Assembly: GCF_017115045.1 (NCBI RefSeq)
Contig: NZ_JABXKK010000082.1
Span: 1-64,000 of the forward strand
Length of the DNA: 64,000 nt
Reading direction: 5' to 3'
Source of the DNA: Nostoc sp. NMS8
GTDB lineage: Bacteria; Cyanobacteriota; Cyanobacteriia; Cyanobacteriales; Nostocaceae
Shown: one piece after another, positions 8,909-18,200 of the stretch
How positions within the stretch are numbered: position 1 is the first letter of the stretch
Layout of the letters: the number at the start of each line of letters is the position of its first letter
Translations under genes and position numbers: made by a program
The notes under the pieces: generated by a model
What the model was told of the DNA's origin: nothing
Databases searched by the model: none
Seen by the model: the letters and a program-made list of their open reading frames with translations, nothing else

Positions 8909-9802
8909 TCACCTTTGCGCTAGCCAATCAACAATCTGGGCATTGACAACATCTGGAACCTCATCGTGGGGACAATGACCGGCATTGGGAATGGGAACAA
9001 TTTTAATTTCTTTGCCATTCTCACGCGCCTTTTCGTAAATCTTTGCCCCAGTAATTGGTGTCCAGGGATCGTCAGCACCCCAAATTACTAGTAAAGGACG
9101 TTCTACTTTGGGCAAAAGTTCCTCTGGATTGGGGCCAGGCGGGGCTGTGAGAATGGAGGCAAAGACTTGTTGCGCTCCTGGATCACAAGAGGGAGTATAA
9201 AGTAAATCAACTAATTCATCAGTGACGGCTTGGCGATCGCGGTAAACTTGGTAGAGGGTACGACGAATTTGGGCTTTTTGGCGGATACGGTTATAGACAA
9301 ATTTACCTGTAATTGGCGATCGCACAAACCGATTAAAAGCTGCCATCACCATCCGTAGCGGCGGGTTCAATTCGTGGGGACGATGACTCAACCCACCCGC
9401 AGAGTTAATTAAAATACCACCAGCAGCAATTTCTGGATATTCTACCAATACAATCAAGCTCAAAAGTGCGCCGATAGAGTTGCCAATAAACACAGCAGGT
9501 TCGTGTATGTGTGCTGTGCAAAAATCTTTCAGCAGTTCCACCCAAACTTCTACACTGTAATCAATAAGTGCTTTATCAGAACCACCAAAACCTAAAAGGT
9601 CTATAGCAAACACCTGGTAGCCAGCATTAGCTAAAACTGGGATATTTTTACGCCAGTGTCCAATAGAAGCGCCAAAGCCGTGAACCAGTACCAAAGGGCG
9701 TCCTGTACCCATGACAGTATACTGAATTTTGTAACCTTGCCAAGTCCAAATGAATTTTTCAAAGGCGTCTTGAGTTGCAAGCTGCTGTGTCGTTACAGTC
9801 AT
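8909..9802 (-). CDS. Alpha/beta hydrolase
   Basis: A 297-residue alpha/beta-hydrolase-fold enzyme. The oxyanion motif LVHGFGAS, the nucleophile elbow GNSIGA, the acid in WGADDPWTP and the catalytic histidine in NAGHCPHDEVP are all in place. It resembles the group found in cyanobacteria and plastids, some plant members of which dephytylate chlorophyll derivatives; whether this one does so is inference. No signal peptide. The ATG at 9802 gives a normal length. Confidence 0.88.
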   Translation of the reverse strand: MTVTTQQLATQDAFEKFIWTWQGYKIQYTVMGTGRPLVLVHGFGASIGHWRKNIPVLANAGYQVFAIDLLGFGGSDKALIDYSVEVWVELLKDFCTAHIHEPAVFIGNSIGALLSLIVLVEYPEIAAGGILINSAGGLSHRPHELNPPLRMVMAAFNRFVRSPITGKFVYNRIRQKAQIRRTLYQVYRDRQAVTDELVDLLYTPSCDPGAQQVFASILTAPPGPNPEELLPKVERPLLVIWGADDPWTPITGAKIYEKARENGKEIKIVPIPNAGHCPHDEVPDVVNAQIVDWLAQR

Positions 9803-9855
9803 TATGAAGATTAATAAAGTGTTTCTTTAATATAGTAATGTTCTCTGACCGAAAT

Positions 9856-9949
9856 CTGAGTGGTGAGTTGTGAGTACTGAGTGCTGAGTAAAAAAAAGCA
9901 ATAATCACACTCATAACTCAACACTCCTAACTCCTAACTCAGCACTCAT
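9856..9949. repeat. Heptamer-type repeat cluster forming a long hairpin
   Basis: The left half is built of TGAGTGG/TGAGTAC/TGAGTGC units and the right half of their complements (ACTCATA, ACTCAAC, ACTCCTA, ACTCAGC), separated by AAAAAAAAGC. This is a typical Nostoc short tandem repeat arrangement. It lies between the divergent hydrolase and SLH genes and could terminate or insulate transcription. Confidence 0.65.
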
Positions 9950-10037
9950 TAGATGTTAGTTCCATCTAGCCCAAGGGATTAATAAGTCGAGGGATACCAA
10001 ATAGCCCTGTGACTTTTTAGACGAATGGTAGTGTGGG

Positions 10038-11570
10038 ATGAAATACATAATTCAAAGTAACTTTGCTCATTTGAGCAAATTTGTTCTTACTGCAACCTCT
10101 GTAGCAATATTTTCGCCAATATCTTCTGCCTATGCAGCTTTAGGGTTCTCTACCACCGTCGCCCAAATAACAGATAATTCCACAGAACAACAACTTTTAG
10201 CCCATAAAGAAGTAGAAACAAGGAATCGCCCCACTATCCAACGGCAAACTGTGACGACAGTAAGCCGTAACGTTTCGGTAAAAGCGAAAAAAACAGGTTT
10301 TAGCCTTGCCATTTGGCAACCATCTGGTAACTTTTCAGAAGTGATTGCTCGCATTTCTGTCAAGAGTAAAAGTAGTAAGGGCTATTTAAAAGAGCAGTTT
10401 TTGGGTGATTACAAATACAAGATTAAGCAAAAAGCAAAATTTGTTAAGGGGTTAAAAGCTAGCGATCGCATCGTCGTGCGATTGTATGATGTTCAAAACC
10501 GCTTTATTGGCTACAGCGAATTTGAATCTTTGTCGGCAAATACCACAGTTAACTTGATTTTGTCAGCCAAACCTACAGAATACCCAGTAGTTCGTACTGT
10601 TTATGGTGTTGATGCTGACCAAAACGGCACTATTGACGCTGGTACTACCACTTACGACTACTTCACCCAAGTCAGAAATCAACGTGTTATTTTCCTGAGT
10701 AGTTCCCAAACCTTCCAAGGTAGTCAGTTCCAAATAGAAGATTTATCAAAAATTGCAGCCGCTAGTGTTTATCCCGTCTCTTTCACGGAGGGCGAGTATG
10801 CTTTAGTGCGTCAGTCGTTTGTGAATATTTTTAGTTCCGACTTGGCAAAGGTTTTGCAAGCTACTCCTGGCAGCTTGGTGCAGGTGATTGAAGTCAGGGA
10901 TAACTCTAGCTACGACATCAGCCAAATGCTGATAAATTATCGCCAAGTCAGACTGTCTCGCCCTGTGAAGGTTGCGTTTTCTGATGTTTCCATAGACTAC
11001 TGGGCTAAAGATTTTATTGCCGAATTGGCCTCAATGGAAATTATCGAAGGTTTTCCTAATGGAACTTTCCGCCCTGATGCACCAGTAACTCGTGCCCAAT
11101 TTGCGGCAATGCTGCGAAAAGCTTTTGCCAAGGGGAAAATTCGCCAAGCAGTAGCATTTAAAGATGTCTCAACTAAATCTTGGGCTTACAATGCCATCAA
11201 CGAAGTTTATCAGATGGGCTTTTTAAACACTGTTATTGGCAAAGATTTTAACCCCAGCCAAAGCCTTTCTCGCCTTGACGTTTTGGTAGCATTAGCGCGG
11301 GGATTAAATTATCAAACTAGTGCTTCCACAGATACAATCTTATCTGTTTACAGCGATGCAACTACTATTCCTCATGAATATCGCAGTCTGATTGCAGCTT
11401 TGACACAACGCGGTATAGTCGTCAATTATCCCAATGTGAAGATGCTAAATGCTGAACGGGTAGCAACCAGGTCTGAAGTGTCTGCTTTACTATATCAAGC
11501 CCTGTCTAGTACTGGACAGGTAACAAATATTTCTTCGCAATACGTCGTTGGACAACAAATTGCAGACTGA
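10038..11570 (+). CDS. S-layer homology (SLH) domain protein, exported
   Basis: A 510-residue exported protein. The N-terminal signal-like segment (KFVLTATSVAIFSPISSAYA) ends near residue 33. A middle part of about 280 residues has no recognised motif. The C-terminal third carries SLH modules: FSDVSIDYWAKDFIAELAS..GFPNGTFRPDAPVTRAQFA (about 315-365), FKDVSTKSWAYNAINEVYQMGF (about 375-430), and a weaker third to about 490. In cyanobacteria SLH domains bind pyruvylated or acidic peptidoglycan-linked polymers and tether envelope proteins. It is not the usual SLH-porin, which has SLH at the N-terminus and a beta barrel after it. Here the order is reversed. Confidence 0.85.
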   Translation: MKYIIQSNFAHLSKFVLTATSVAIFSPISSAYAALGFSTTVAQITDNSTEQQLLAHKEVETRNRPTIQRQTVTTVSRNVSVKAKKTGFSLAIWQPSGNFSEVIARISVKSKSSKGYLKEQFLGDYKYKIKQKAKFVKGLKASDRIVVRLYDVQNRFIGYSEFESLSANTTVNLILSAKPTEYPVVRTVYGVDADQNGTIDAGTTTYDYFTQVRNQRVIFLSSSQTFQGSQFQIEDLSKIAAASVYPVSFTEGEYALVRQSFVNIFSSDLAKVLQATPGSLVQVIEVRDNSSYDISQMLINYRQVRLSRPVKVAFSDVSIDYWAKDFIAELASMEIIEGFPNGTFRPDAPVTRAQFAAMLRKAFAKGKIRQAVAFKDVSTKSWAYNAINEVYQMGFLNTVIGKDFNPSQSLSRLDVLVALARGLNYQTSASTDTILSVYSDATTIPHEYRSLIAALTQRGIVVNYPNVKMLNAERVATRSEVSALLYQALSSTGQVTNISSQYVVGQQIAD

Positions 11571-11647
11571 AACTTCGACAGATAAATTAATCCAATATTG
11601 TGGGGTGGGCATCCTGCCATTGGTGTCAACTTAACGCGAAACCGCTT

Positions 11648-11774
11648 GTCCGCCGGGAATTGAAATTCCCGTACAATAGCTAAAGTCATCTGAAGATGAC
11701 TAAATATCGCCAAAAATCTCCAGTCTACTTCAGTAGACTTTAGCTATTAGCGCGAAAATTTATTTCCGGGCGGG
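11648..11774. repeat. Interspersed palindromic repeat (full copy)
   Basis: The outer arms GTCCGCCGGGAATTG and ATTTATTTCCGGGCGGG, with inner copies of AATAGCTAAAGT / ACTTTAGCTATT, form a long imperfect palindrome with small hairpins (GTCATCTGAAGATGAC, AGTCTACTTCAGTAGACT). Half of the same element occurs at 40-90. It lies between the SLH and MBL-fold genes. Confidence 0.7.
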
Positions 11775-11855
11775 CATGGAAGCCAACATTTAAGCTATTT
11801 CCAGCTTAAGCTGACACGATTGATAATGAAGAGAGGCGTTATCTTCACAAAACTT

Positions 11856-12635
11856 ATGTTTTTAACTTGGTTAGACAGTAACTCTTGGCTGCTGGAAATT
11901 GGTGGTAAACGAATATTAATTGACCCTTGGCTGGTTGGTTCGTTAATTTTCAGTAATTTGGATTGGTTATTTAAAGGTTCGCGATCGCAAAATCGCCCAA
12001 TTCCAGATAATATTGATTTGATCTTGCTGTCTCAGGGTTTAGAAGACCATGCACACCCACCAACCCTTAAGCTACTCGACCACAGCATCAAAGTTGTAGC
12101 TTCTCCCAATGCTGCCAAGGTAGTACAGCAGTTAGGTTACACCCAAGTTACAGTATTGGCTCATGGTGAAACTTTCACTTTAGATAATCAAGTTGAAATC
12201 AAGGCTTTCCCCGGCTCTCCCATTGGCCCGACTCTGGTAGAAAATAGTTATCTCCTTAAAGATTTTGAGAGTGGTTTAACTGTATACTACGAACCTCACG
12301 GGTATCATTCTCCGCAACTTCAGCAAGTTGCACCTATCGATGTAGTGATTACACCGTTTGTTGACATGACGCTTCCTTTGCTTGGGCCGATTATTAAAGG
12401 ACAAAATAGTGCTTTAGAAGTAGTAAAATCATTACGGCCTCAAGTAATAATACCCACAGCAGCAGGTGGGGATGTGTCCTTTGAAGGATTGCTGATGAAA
12501 TTGATTCAAACTAAAGGAAATGCTGAGGAATTTCGCTCGTCACTTGAGAAAAATAATCTGGCGACGCAAGTACTTGAACCGAAACCAGGCGATCGCTTTG
12601 AACTACCATTAGAAAAACGAGCATTAGCAATCTAA
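11856..12635 (+). CDS. MBL-fold (UlaG-like) protein with degenerate metal motif
   Basis: A 259-residue protein of the metallo-beta-lactamase fold, COG2220/UlaG-like group. FLTWLDSNSWLLEIGGKRILIDPWLVGSL at the start is the family's first beta sheet. The usual HxHxDH zinc site is replaced by LSQGLEDHAHP: the D-H pair survives but the first two histidines are lost. Later ligands also look poor. Either metal binding is altered or activity is lost. The ATG at 11856 is preferred to the TTG at 11820 because the fold begins right there. Function unknown; a single gene between two repeats. Confidence 0.72.
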   Translation: MFLTWLDSNSWLLEIGGKRILIDPWLVGSLIFSNLDWLFKGSRSQNRPIPDNIDLILLSQGLEDHAHPPTLKLLDHSIKVVASPNAAKVVQQLGYTQVTVLAHGETFTLDNQVEIKAFPGSPIGPTLVENSYLLKDFESGLTVYYEPHGYHSPQLQQVAPIDVVITPFVDMTLPLLGPIIKGQNSALEVVKSLRPQVIIPTAAGGDVSFEGLLMKLIQTKGNAEEFRSSLEKNNLATQVLEPKPGDRFELPLEKRALAI

Positions 12636-12652
12636 GTTAGCTCAATTCTACC

Positions 12653-12770
12653 AGGCGATTAGAAATCGCGGTTATACAAACTTAGTCCACCTCCGTGGAC
12701 TAAGAGAAAATCAAGGTTTTTTAACCCACGGAGGTGAGTTTTGCCTGTGTAGCCGCGACTTCTAGTTGCC
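12653..12770. repeat. Interspersed inverted repeat (full copy)
   Basis: Outer arms GGCGATTAGAAATCGCGG and CCGCGACTTCTAGTTGCC, with inner hairpin arms AGTCCACCTCCGTGGACT and AACCCACGGAGGTGAGTT, give a nested stem. A worn copy is at 249-320. It lies between the convergent MBL-fold and MscS genes and could terminate both. Confidence 0.75.
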
Positions 12771-12777
12771 AGGCTCT

Positions 12778-13788
12778 TTATGAATTATCTTGCATATATA
12801 CTTTTCTAATCGGAAAAGGAATTTGAATTCCTACTTGCTGATAGCGTTTATGTAATTTTTTCACAAATAGATGCTTACCCATACGCTGATCAAAGTATTC
12901 ACTGACACGCATATAAAGCGTAAAATCTATACTAAAATCGTTAAAAGTATGAAATCTGATATATGGTTCATTTTCTTTTAATTCTGGTGCAATTTCTTGC
13001 ATGACTTCAATGGCTACTTCTACAGTCACTTTTTCAACTTGTTCCAAATCGCTATCATAACTGACACCCACATCCATTGTTAAAGTAATTTCTTTTGCGG
13101 GTAAATGATAATTTGTGAAAATTGCGGAAGATAATTTCGAGTTGGGAACAATGACTATATTATTGGAAATTTCTTTAATTGTCGTATTACGCCAAGAAAT
13201 ATCTATGACATATCCCTCATGCCCAGCATCTAATTTTACATAGTCACCAGTTCTAACTTGCTTAGAAATAATTAAGTAAAAACCAGAAAACAAATTGGCG
13301 AGTGTGTCTTGAAGTGCCAAACCAACTGCTAAACCACCAATACCTAAAGTCGTAATTATCGGTGTAATTTCAATACCCACCGTTTGTAATATGATTAATG
13401 TCCCCAAAACTAAAATAGTAGCCTTAGCCAGGTTAGAAATTAGTGAAGTGGGAACCCCTTCTGCTCTCTGAATAAATAAATTAAGAAAACCAGCAGTCAA
13501 TTTGGCTAAGACTAGGGTTACTGAATACAGCAATGCGATCGTCAAAACTTTTTGCAGTACGATCGCAATATCCGGTTTCAGAGGTGCGCTCATAACTGCC
13601 CAAAAAAAGCCGCCAATGACAAACCAAAGAAAAGTCATGCGGTGCAGAGACTAAAATATGATATTACCCCCGGCAATTCGTTTATTATTAACGAATGATT
13701 CTAGTTTTTTGAAGATAACTTTTTCACCAATTATTCCAGCTAGTAAGCCAGCTAGAATAAACACTATCGGCGGAATCCATTCCATCAT
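12778..13788 (-). pseudogene. MscS-family mechanosensitive channel gene interrupted by an in-frame TAG
   Basis: Reading from ATG 13788 gives 45 codons (a hydrophobic segment WIPPIVFILAGLLAGIIG, then a linker), a TAG at 13653-13651, and in the same frame the rest of an MscS channel to 12778. Without the stop it would be 336 residues. The downstream part contains the pore-lining helix and the MscS beta domain (GIGGLAVGLALQDTLANLFSGF, RTGDYVKLDAGHEGYVIDISWRNTTIKEISNNIVIVPNSKL). It can be read alone from ATG 13638 as a 286-residue protein that lacks the first membrane helix. A single C-to-T change of a CAG codon would explain the stop. No strong ribosome site is seen before 13638. Whether a shortened channel is made is unknown. 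Confidence 0.75.
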
Positions 13789-13896
13789 ATCAATTTTAAA
13801 TTTGTAATTTTAGATTTAGTAAAAGAGTATTTTCGCTGTGATTATGACTAAATTTTACCTGGTTGTCAGACTAGCTGCTTGAGATTTTCTTTCCTT

Positions 13897-14814
13897 ATGG
13901 ATTTGCCAATTATTTACCACCCAGATTACGTTGCTCCCCTACCTGAAGGACATCGTTTTCCGATGCCTAAGTTCCGACAACTCTACGAATTGCTGTTAGC
14001 TGATGGTGTCGCGAATCAAGAACAATTTCACACCCCTGAACGTCCACCGTCAGAATTGATAGAGTTAGTCCATACCTCAAGCTACGTTCAAGCTTATTGT
14101 GAAGGAACCATAGATGCCAAAGCACAGCGACGCATTGGTTTGCCTTGGAGTCTAGCATTAGCGAATCGTACCTGTGTAGCGGTAGGTGGTACAATACTGA
14201 CTGCGAAACTAGCACTAAGTCAAGGTTTAGCTTGTAATACGGCTGGTGGAACTCATCATGCCTTTCCTAGTTATGGATCTGGTTTTTGTATTTTCAACGA
14301 TTTAGCGATCGCCTGTCGCGTTTTACAAAAATTTGGACTCGTCCAAAAAATTCTGATTGTAGATTTGGATGTCCATCAAGGGGACGGCACAGCTTTTATC
14401 TTCCAAGACGACGACAGCGTTTTTACTTTTTCCATGCACTGCGAAGTCAATTTCCCCGGTACAAAACAAAATAGCGATTTGGATGTTCCTTTGCCGATAG
14501 GAATGGAGGATGACGCCTATTTACAAACTTTGGCAAATTACTTATCAGATTTATTGTCTAAAGTCAAGCCAGACTTAGTATTTTATGATGCTGGTGTTGA
14601 CCCTCATATAGGCGATCGCTTGGGAAAATTAGCCTTAACCGATGCTGGCATTTTTCGGCGGGAAATGCAGGTTTTGAGTACCTGTATGAATAGCGGTTAT
14701 CCCGTCGCCTGCGTCATTGGGGGCGGTTATGCTGATGATATGAAATCTTTAGTTTGGCGGCATTCCTTACTACATCGCGCCGCTAGTGAAGTTTATCAGC
14801 AGTATAAACTTTGA
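13897..14814 (+). CDS. Histone-deacetylase-family zinc hydrolase
   Basis: A 305-residue member of the HDAC/acetoin-utilisation/acetylpolyamine amidohydrolase superfamily. Key motifs are HHAFPSYGSGFCIFNDLAIA (catalytic His pair), DLDVHQGDGTA (zinc Asp and His) and DAGVDPH (zinc Asp). In bacteria these enzymes deacetylate acetylpolyamines or proteins; the substrate cannot be told here. The ATG at 13897 is preferred over an upstream TTG (13879), because MDLPIIYHPDYVAPLPEGHRFPM is the usual family start. It is followed after 30 bp by a small membrane protein gene and then the helicase, all on the same strand. Confidence 0.9.
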   Translation: MDLPIIYHPDYVAPLPEGHRFPMPKFRQLYELLLADGVANQEQFHTPERPPSELIELVHTSSYVQAYCEGTIDAKAQRRIGLPWSLALANRTCVAVGGTILTAKLALSQGLACNTAGGTHHAFPSYGSGFCIFNDLAIACRVLQKFGLVQKILIVDLDVHQGDGTAFIFQDDDSVFTFSMHCEVNFPGTKQNSDLDVPLPIGMEDDAYLQTLANYLSDLLSKVKPDLVFYDAGVDPHIGDRLGKLALTDAGIFRREMQVLSTCMNSGYPVACVIGGGYADDMKSLVWRHSLLHRAASEVYQQYKL

Positions 14815-14844
14815 TACAGCCTCTATTCTTTGGAAGCCCCTTAG

Positions 14845-15219
14845 ATGAGAAAATTGGGAAAAGCAATAACAGTAATAATATTAAGTACATTGTTAGGAAT
14901 TCCGTTAACTATTTTATCGCTGTGGTATCAGAATCCTCCAGGTTGTGAACAACTCTGTTCAAGTGAACCATGTCCTCCAAATGCGTGTATGGGTGGTGAT
15001 TCTTTAACAGCTAGGTTCCCATTCCCAATAGTGCATGACGGCGAGGTTGGTAGCTCACCTACAGGTGGCTGGGGGAGAATCGGGGTTGAAGATTTTTTCA
15101 GCATAAATTTTGGGGCATTTTTATTAGATGCCTTGTTTTACGGTGTCATAATAATCATGCTTTTTGCGATTACAAAAAGTATTTTTAAATCCGTAAAACG
15201 TTCAATAAGGTTGGGCTAA
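14845..15219 (+). CDS. Small two-helix membrane protein, unknown function
   Basis: A 124-residue protein I do not recognise. A membrane segment (AITVIILSTLLGIPLTILSLWY, about 7-28) is followed by a Cys/Pro-rich loop (CEQLCSSEPCPPNAC, about 33-47). A second membrane segment (LLDALFYGVIIIMLFAITKSIF, about 92-113) is followed by a basic tail. It lies 30 bp after the HDAC-like gene and 21 bp before the helicase, so it is probably co-transcribed with one or both. The bases overlapping its start (TTGGAAGCCCCTTAGA, 14830-14845) also occur, with one change, at 6758-6773, so the upstream edge may be repeat-derived. An association with the helicase is only suggested by position. Confidence 0.55.
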   Translation: MRKLGKAITVIILSTLLGIPLTILSLWYQNPPGCEQLCSSEPCPPNACMGGDSLTARFPFPIVHDGEVGSSPTGGWGRIGVEDFFSINFGAFLLDALFYGVIIIMLFAITKSIFKSVKRSIRLG

Positions 15220-15240
15220 TACGGACAAGGTAAATAGTGG

Positions 15241-18200
15241 ATGAACGGCAAACTCAGAGTCTACCAACTAGCAAAAGAATTAAATTTAGATAGTAAGAAG
15301 CTATTATTAATTTGTGAAAAGCTCAAAATTGTAGTCAAAAGTCATACCAGTACAATCTCAGAAACCGAAGTTGAACGTATTCGTCTAGCGGTAAATAAAC
15401 TAACAGCAAAATCCTCGAAAACTACTAAAATAACCTCTGAAGATTGGGGCTATACGTTTATAGCTTCAGCAATTGATAGCTTTATCCGCCATCTTGAAGG
15501 TGAAACCGCTCTGAAATCATATCCCGAATTTCGGGAGCGGCGCGATCGCGCCAATGAGTTAATGTATGAGTGTGTCGGTAAAAAGCCTTCTCTATTTTAT
15601 GTGCGTCGCAAAGGCGCGGGGAAAGAGGCAAGAGAAGAAATTTGGGATTTGACAATAGCAACAGACTCCGATGATTTTCCGTTACCCGCAAGACTTGAAA
15701 AGCTCAGAAAAACATTAGGATTTAGAGCGGCTGTACCAAAAGATGGACGCGGCGGTTTAAAAATACTTTCGGCTCAATTATTACAACCCTCACGGGGACA
15801 CGCCGACAGCTATGCTATACCTTGTCGCTTGCGTTTGCTGCCTAATCATCAGCATCATCTTGACATTCCGCCAGCGACATTGAAACGCATTGCAACTGCA
15901 CCCGTTTGTGGCGAAAATGTACCCACAGAAGATCAGCTTAAAGCTTGGAAAGCGTTTTTGCAAATTGAAGAAAAAATTGCGAAAGCGCGTCAGTTTTGTG
16001 TGCGTTACGTAAGTCATAACTATAACTTCAAAAGACGAATCAGTTTTGAAATTGATGTACCTTCAGCCACCCTTGACGGCTTTTATCAGAATTCCCTCGA
16101 CGTGGACAATTTTTGGGAACGAGCAAGACGCACCAAAAACGAAGATTTGAAGCTTTTTGAAACTGCTCCCGTCGGCAAAAACTGGATTAGCGGTCGTCAA
16201 TTAGGGACTGTTGAGGAAGTTGACCCCAACCGTTGTATTATCAGCCTCAGATTAGAACGCGATTTAGCTGAATTTATGGCAACAGAGCGTTATAAATTAC
16301 CAGATACAGGATTTTTATGTTTCGAGGCAGTGGGTGATATTCAGCAGATTCAGCGTAAGAAAAAAGCTTTAGATGATTTGAATAATGGTTACACTCAAAA
16401 TCCATACTTAGGTAACTTTTTATTCGATGCTTCTCAGGCTAGACAAATTAAAACAACCGTTGAACTTCAACCACAAGATTTATTATTATCTTCTGCTAAT
16501 CCTGGTCAGAAAGCAGCAGTAGAAAAGGTACTTGCTGCCAAGGATCTTGTTCTCATTCAAGGGCCACCGGGTACTGGTAAAACTACCGTAATTGCTGAGA
16601 TTTGCTATCAAATTGCCCTTCGCGGTGGACGCACTTTAATTGCTTCTCAAGCCAATTTAGCAGTAGATAATGCCCTAAGCCGATTAGTTCATAACCCTGT
16701 AATTCGCGCTGTACGTAAAGGAAGAGCCGAGAAAGTTGGGGAAGAAGGACAGCCATTTTTAGAAGACCAAGTGATCGGTAGATGGCTAGAAAATACAGCT
16801 TATGACTGTGAAAATAATATTACACAACGACTTGAAAATATCCAAACTTTCAGTCAATTACTGGCATCATCAGAAAGATTCACGGCTTACTTACAAGCGG
16901 AAGAAGAATTTAATCAGCAACAGAATAAATTTTATAAAAATAAGATCAAATTAGAGACTAACTTTAAAAATCAAGAAAAATCTTATAACGAAACTGTAGA
17001 AAAGCATAACGAGGTTGAATTACTAATCTTAAGACTAGAAAATATATTAAGTACTGCACCAAATATCAATTGGGAAGCTTCAAAAGTTACAGATTTTTTG
17101 CCACTTCTTAAGCCCTATATAGAAGGTAACAATTTAGTAGAAGAATTTTTAGTAAATGTTCGTCAAACCATTAAGTATACTGATGAACTTGGCTTTGTGC
17201 GTCCGACGCTTGGTGCTTTTGGTTTAGCGGCTTGGTTACGTGAAACAGTAGCCACAGAAATTTCTAAATTTAAAACTGCTTTGACTTATGCTCAAAATGC
17301 ATGTAAAGCTATATCAGAAGTTGCAGTTTCAGTTCAGGTTGTCAAACAAAATTTCGCATCATTAAATCAACTTCAACCAGATTATCAGCAATATCTTAAT
17401 AAGCTACAAAACCTACAGCAAACAATCCAGATATGGGAAAATCGCAAACGGGAAATCGATTATATTATCTCAGCCGTTAAGGAATGGAAATCTACAGCAC
17501 CTTCTCATCTGTATCAAACTTTAAAAGATTGTCACCAATCAGGTTTACCACTAACAGAGAATTTAGTGGATTTGCCTTTAGGTTTGTTGATGTTTGCTAA
17601 TACATTAAAATTGCCAATAGTACCGAAGATATACAAAATTAGCCTTCCAGAATGGGAAGTATTAGCAAAGGCGATCGCTTATGAAATAGACGGAGGTTTT
17701 GCTGACAGGAAAGGTAAACAGCATAATTTTAGTTATTTTTTACAACAAAATTTTAGTCAGATTCCAATGGTGCTATCGAAGAGCGATCGCACCCAATGGC
17801 AAGAAACCTATCAGCAGTTTAATAATTATCAGCTACTCAACCCTAAACAGCGAAAATTATTAGTTGAAAATACTCAAGCTTTTTTAAATAGAATTCAAAA
17901 AACTTATGGTACATCGTGGGAATGGAATAAGATTGACTCTACTCTCACCCGAATTACCCAAGAATTGCTAGATGTCATCCTTGCAAATGCGCGTCAATGC
18001 GTTTTAAAAGTCAAAACTGAAACAGATCAACAGCTTCAGCATCTACAACGACTATTAAATGAACTTCAGAAAAATGAAGTTAGCCAACAGCAAATATCTA
18101 TTACTCAATCTGAGGTAGAAAAATCACAGCAGGATGCTAATTTGCAACTTGGACAAGTAATAAATATCTTGCAAGAACTTAGTCAACAAAATATACCTGC

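Noticed and set aside
9856..9949. CRISPR-like array
   Set aside because: The units are heptamers without unique spacers of constant length, and the two halves are complementary to each other; no cas genes are present in the window.
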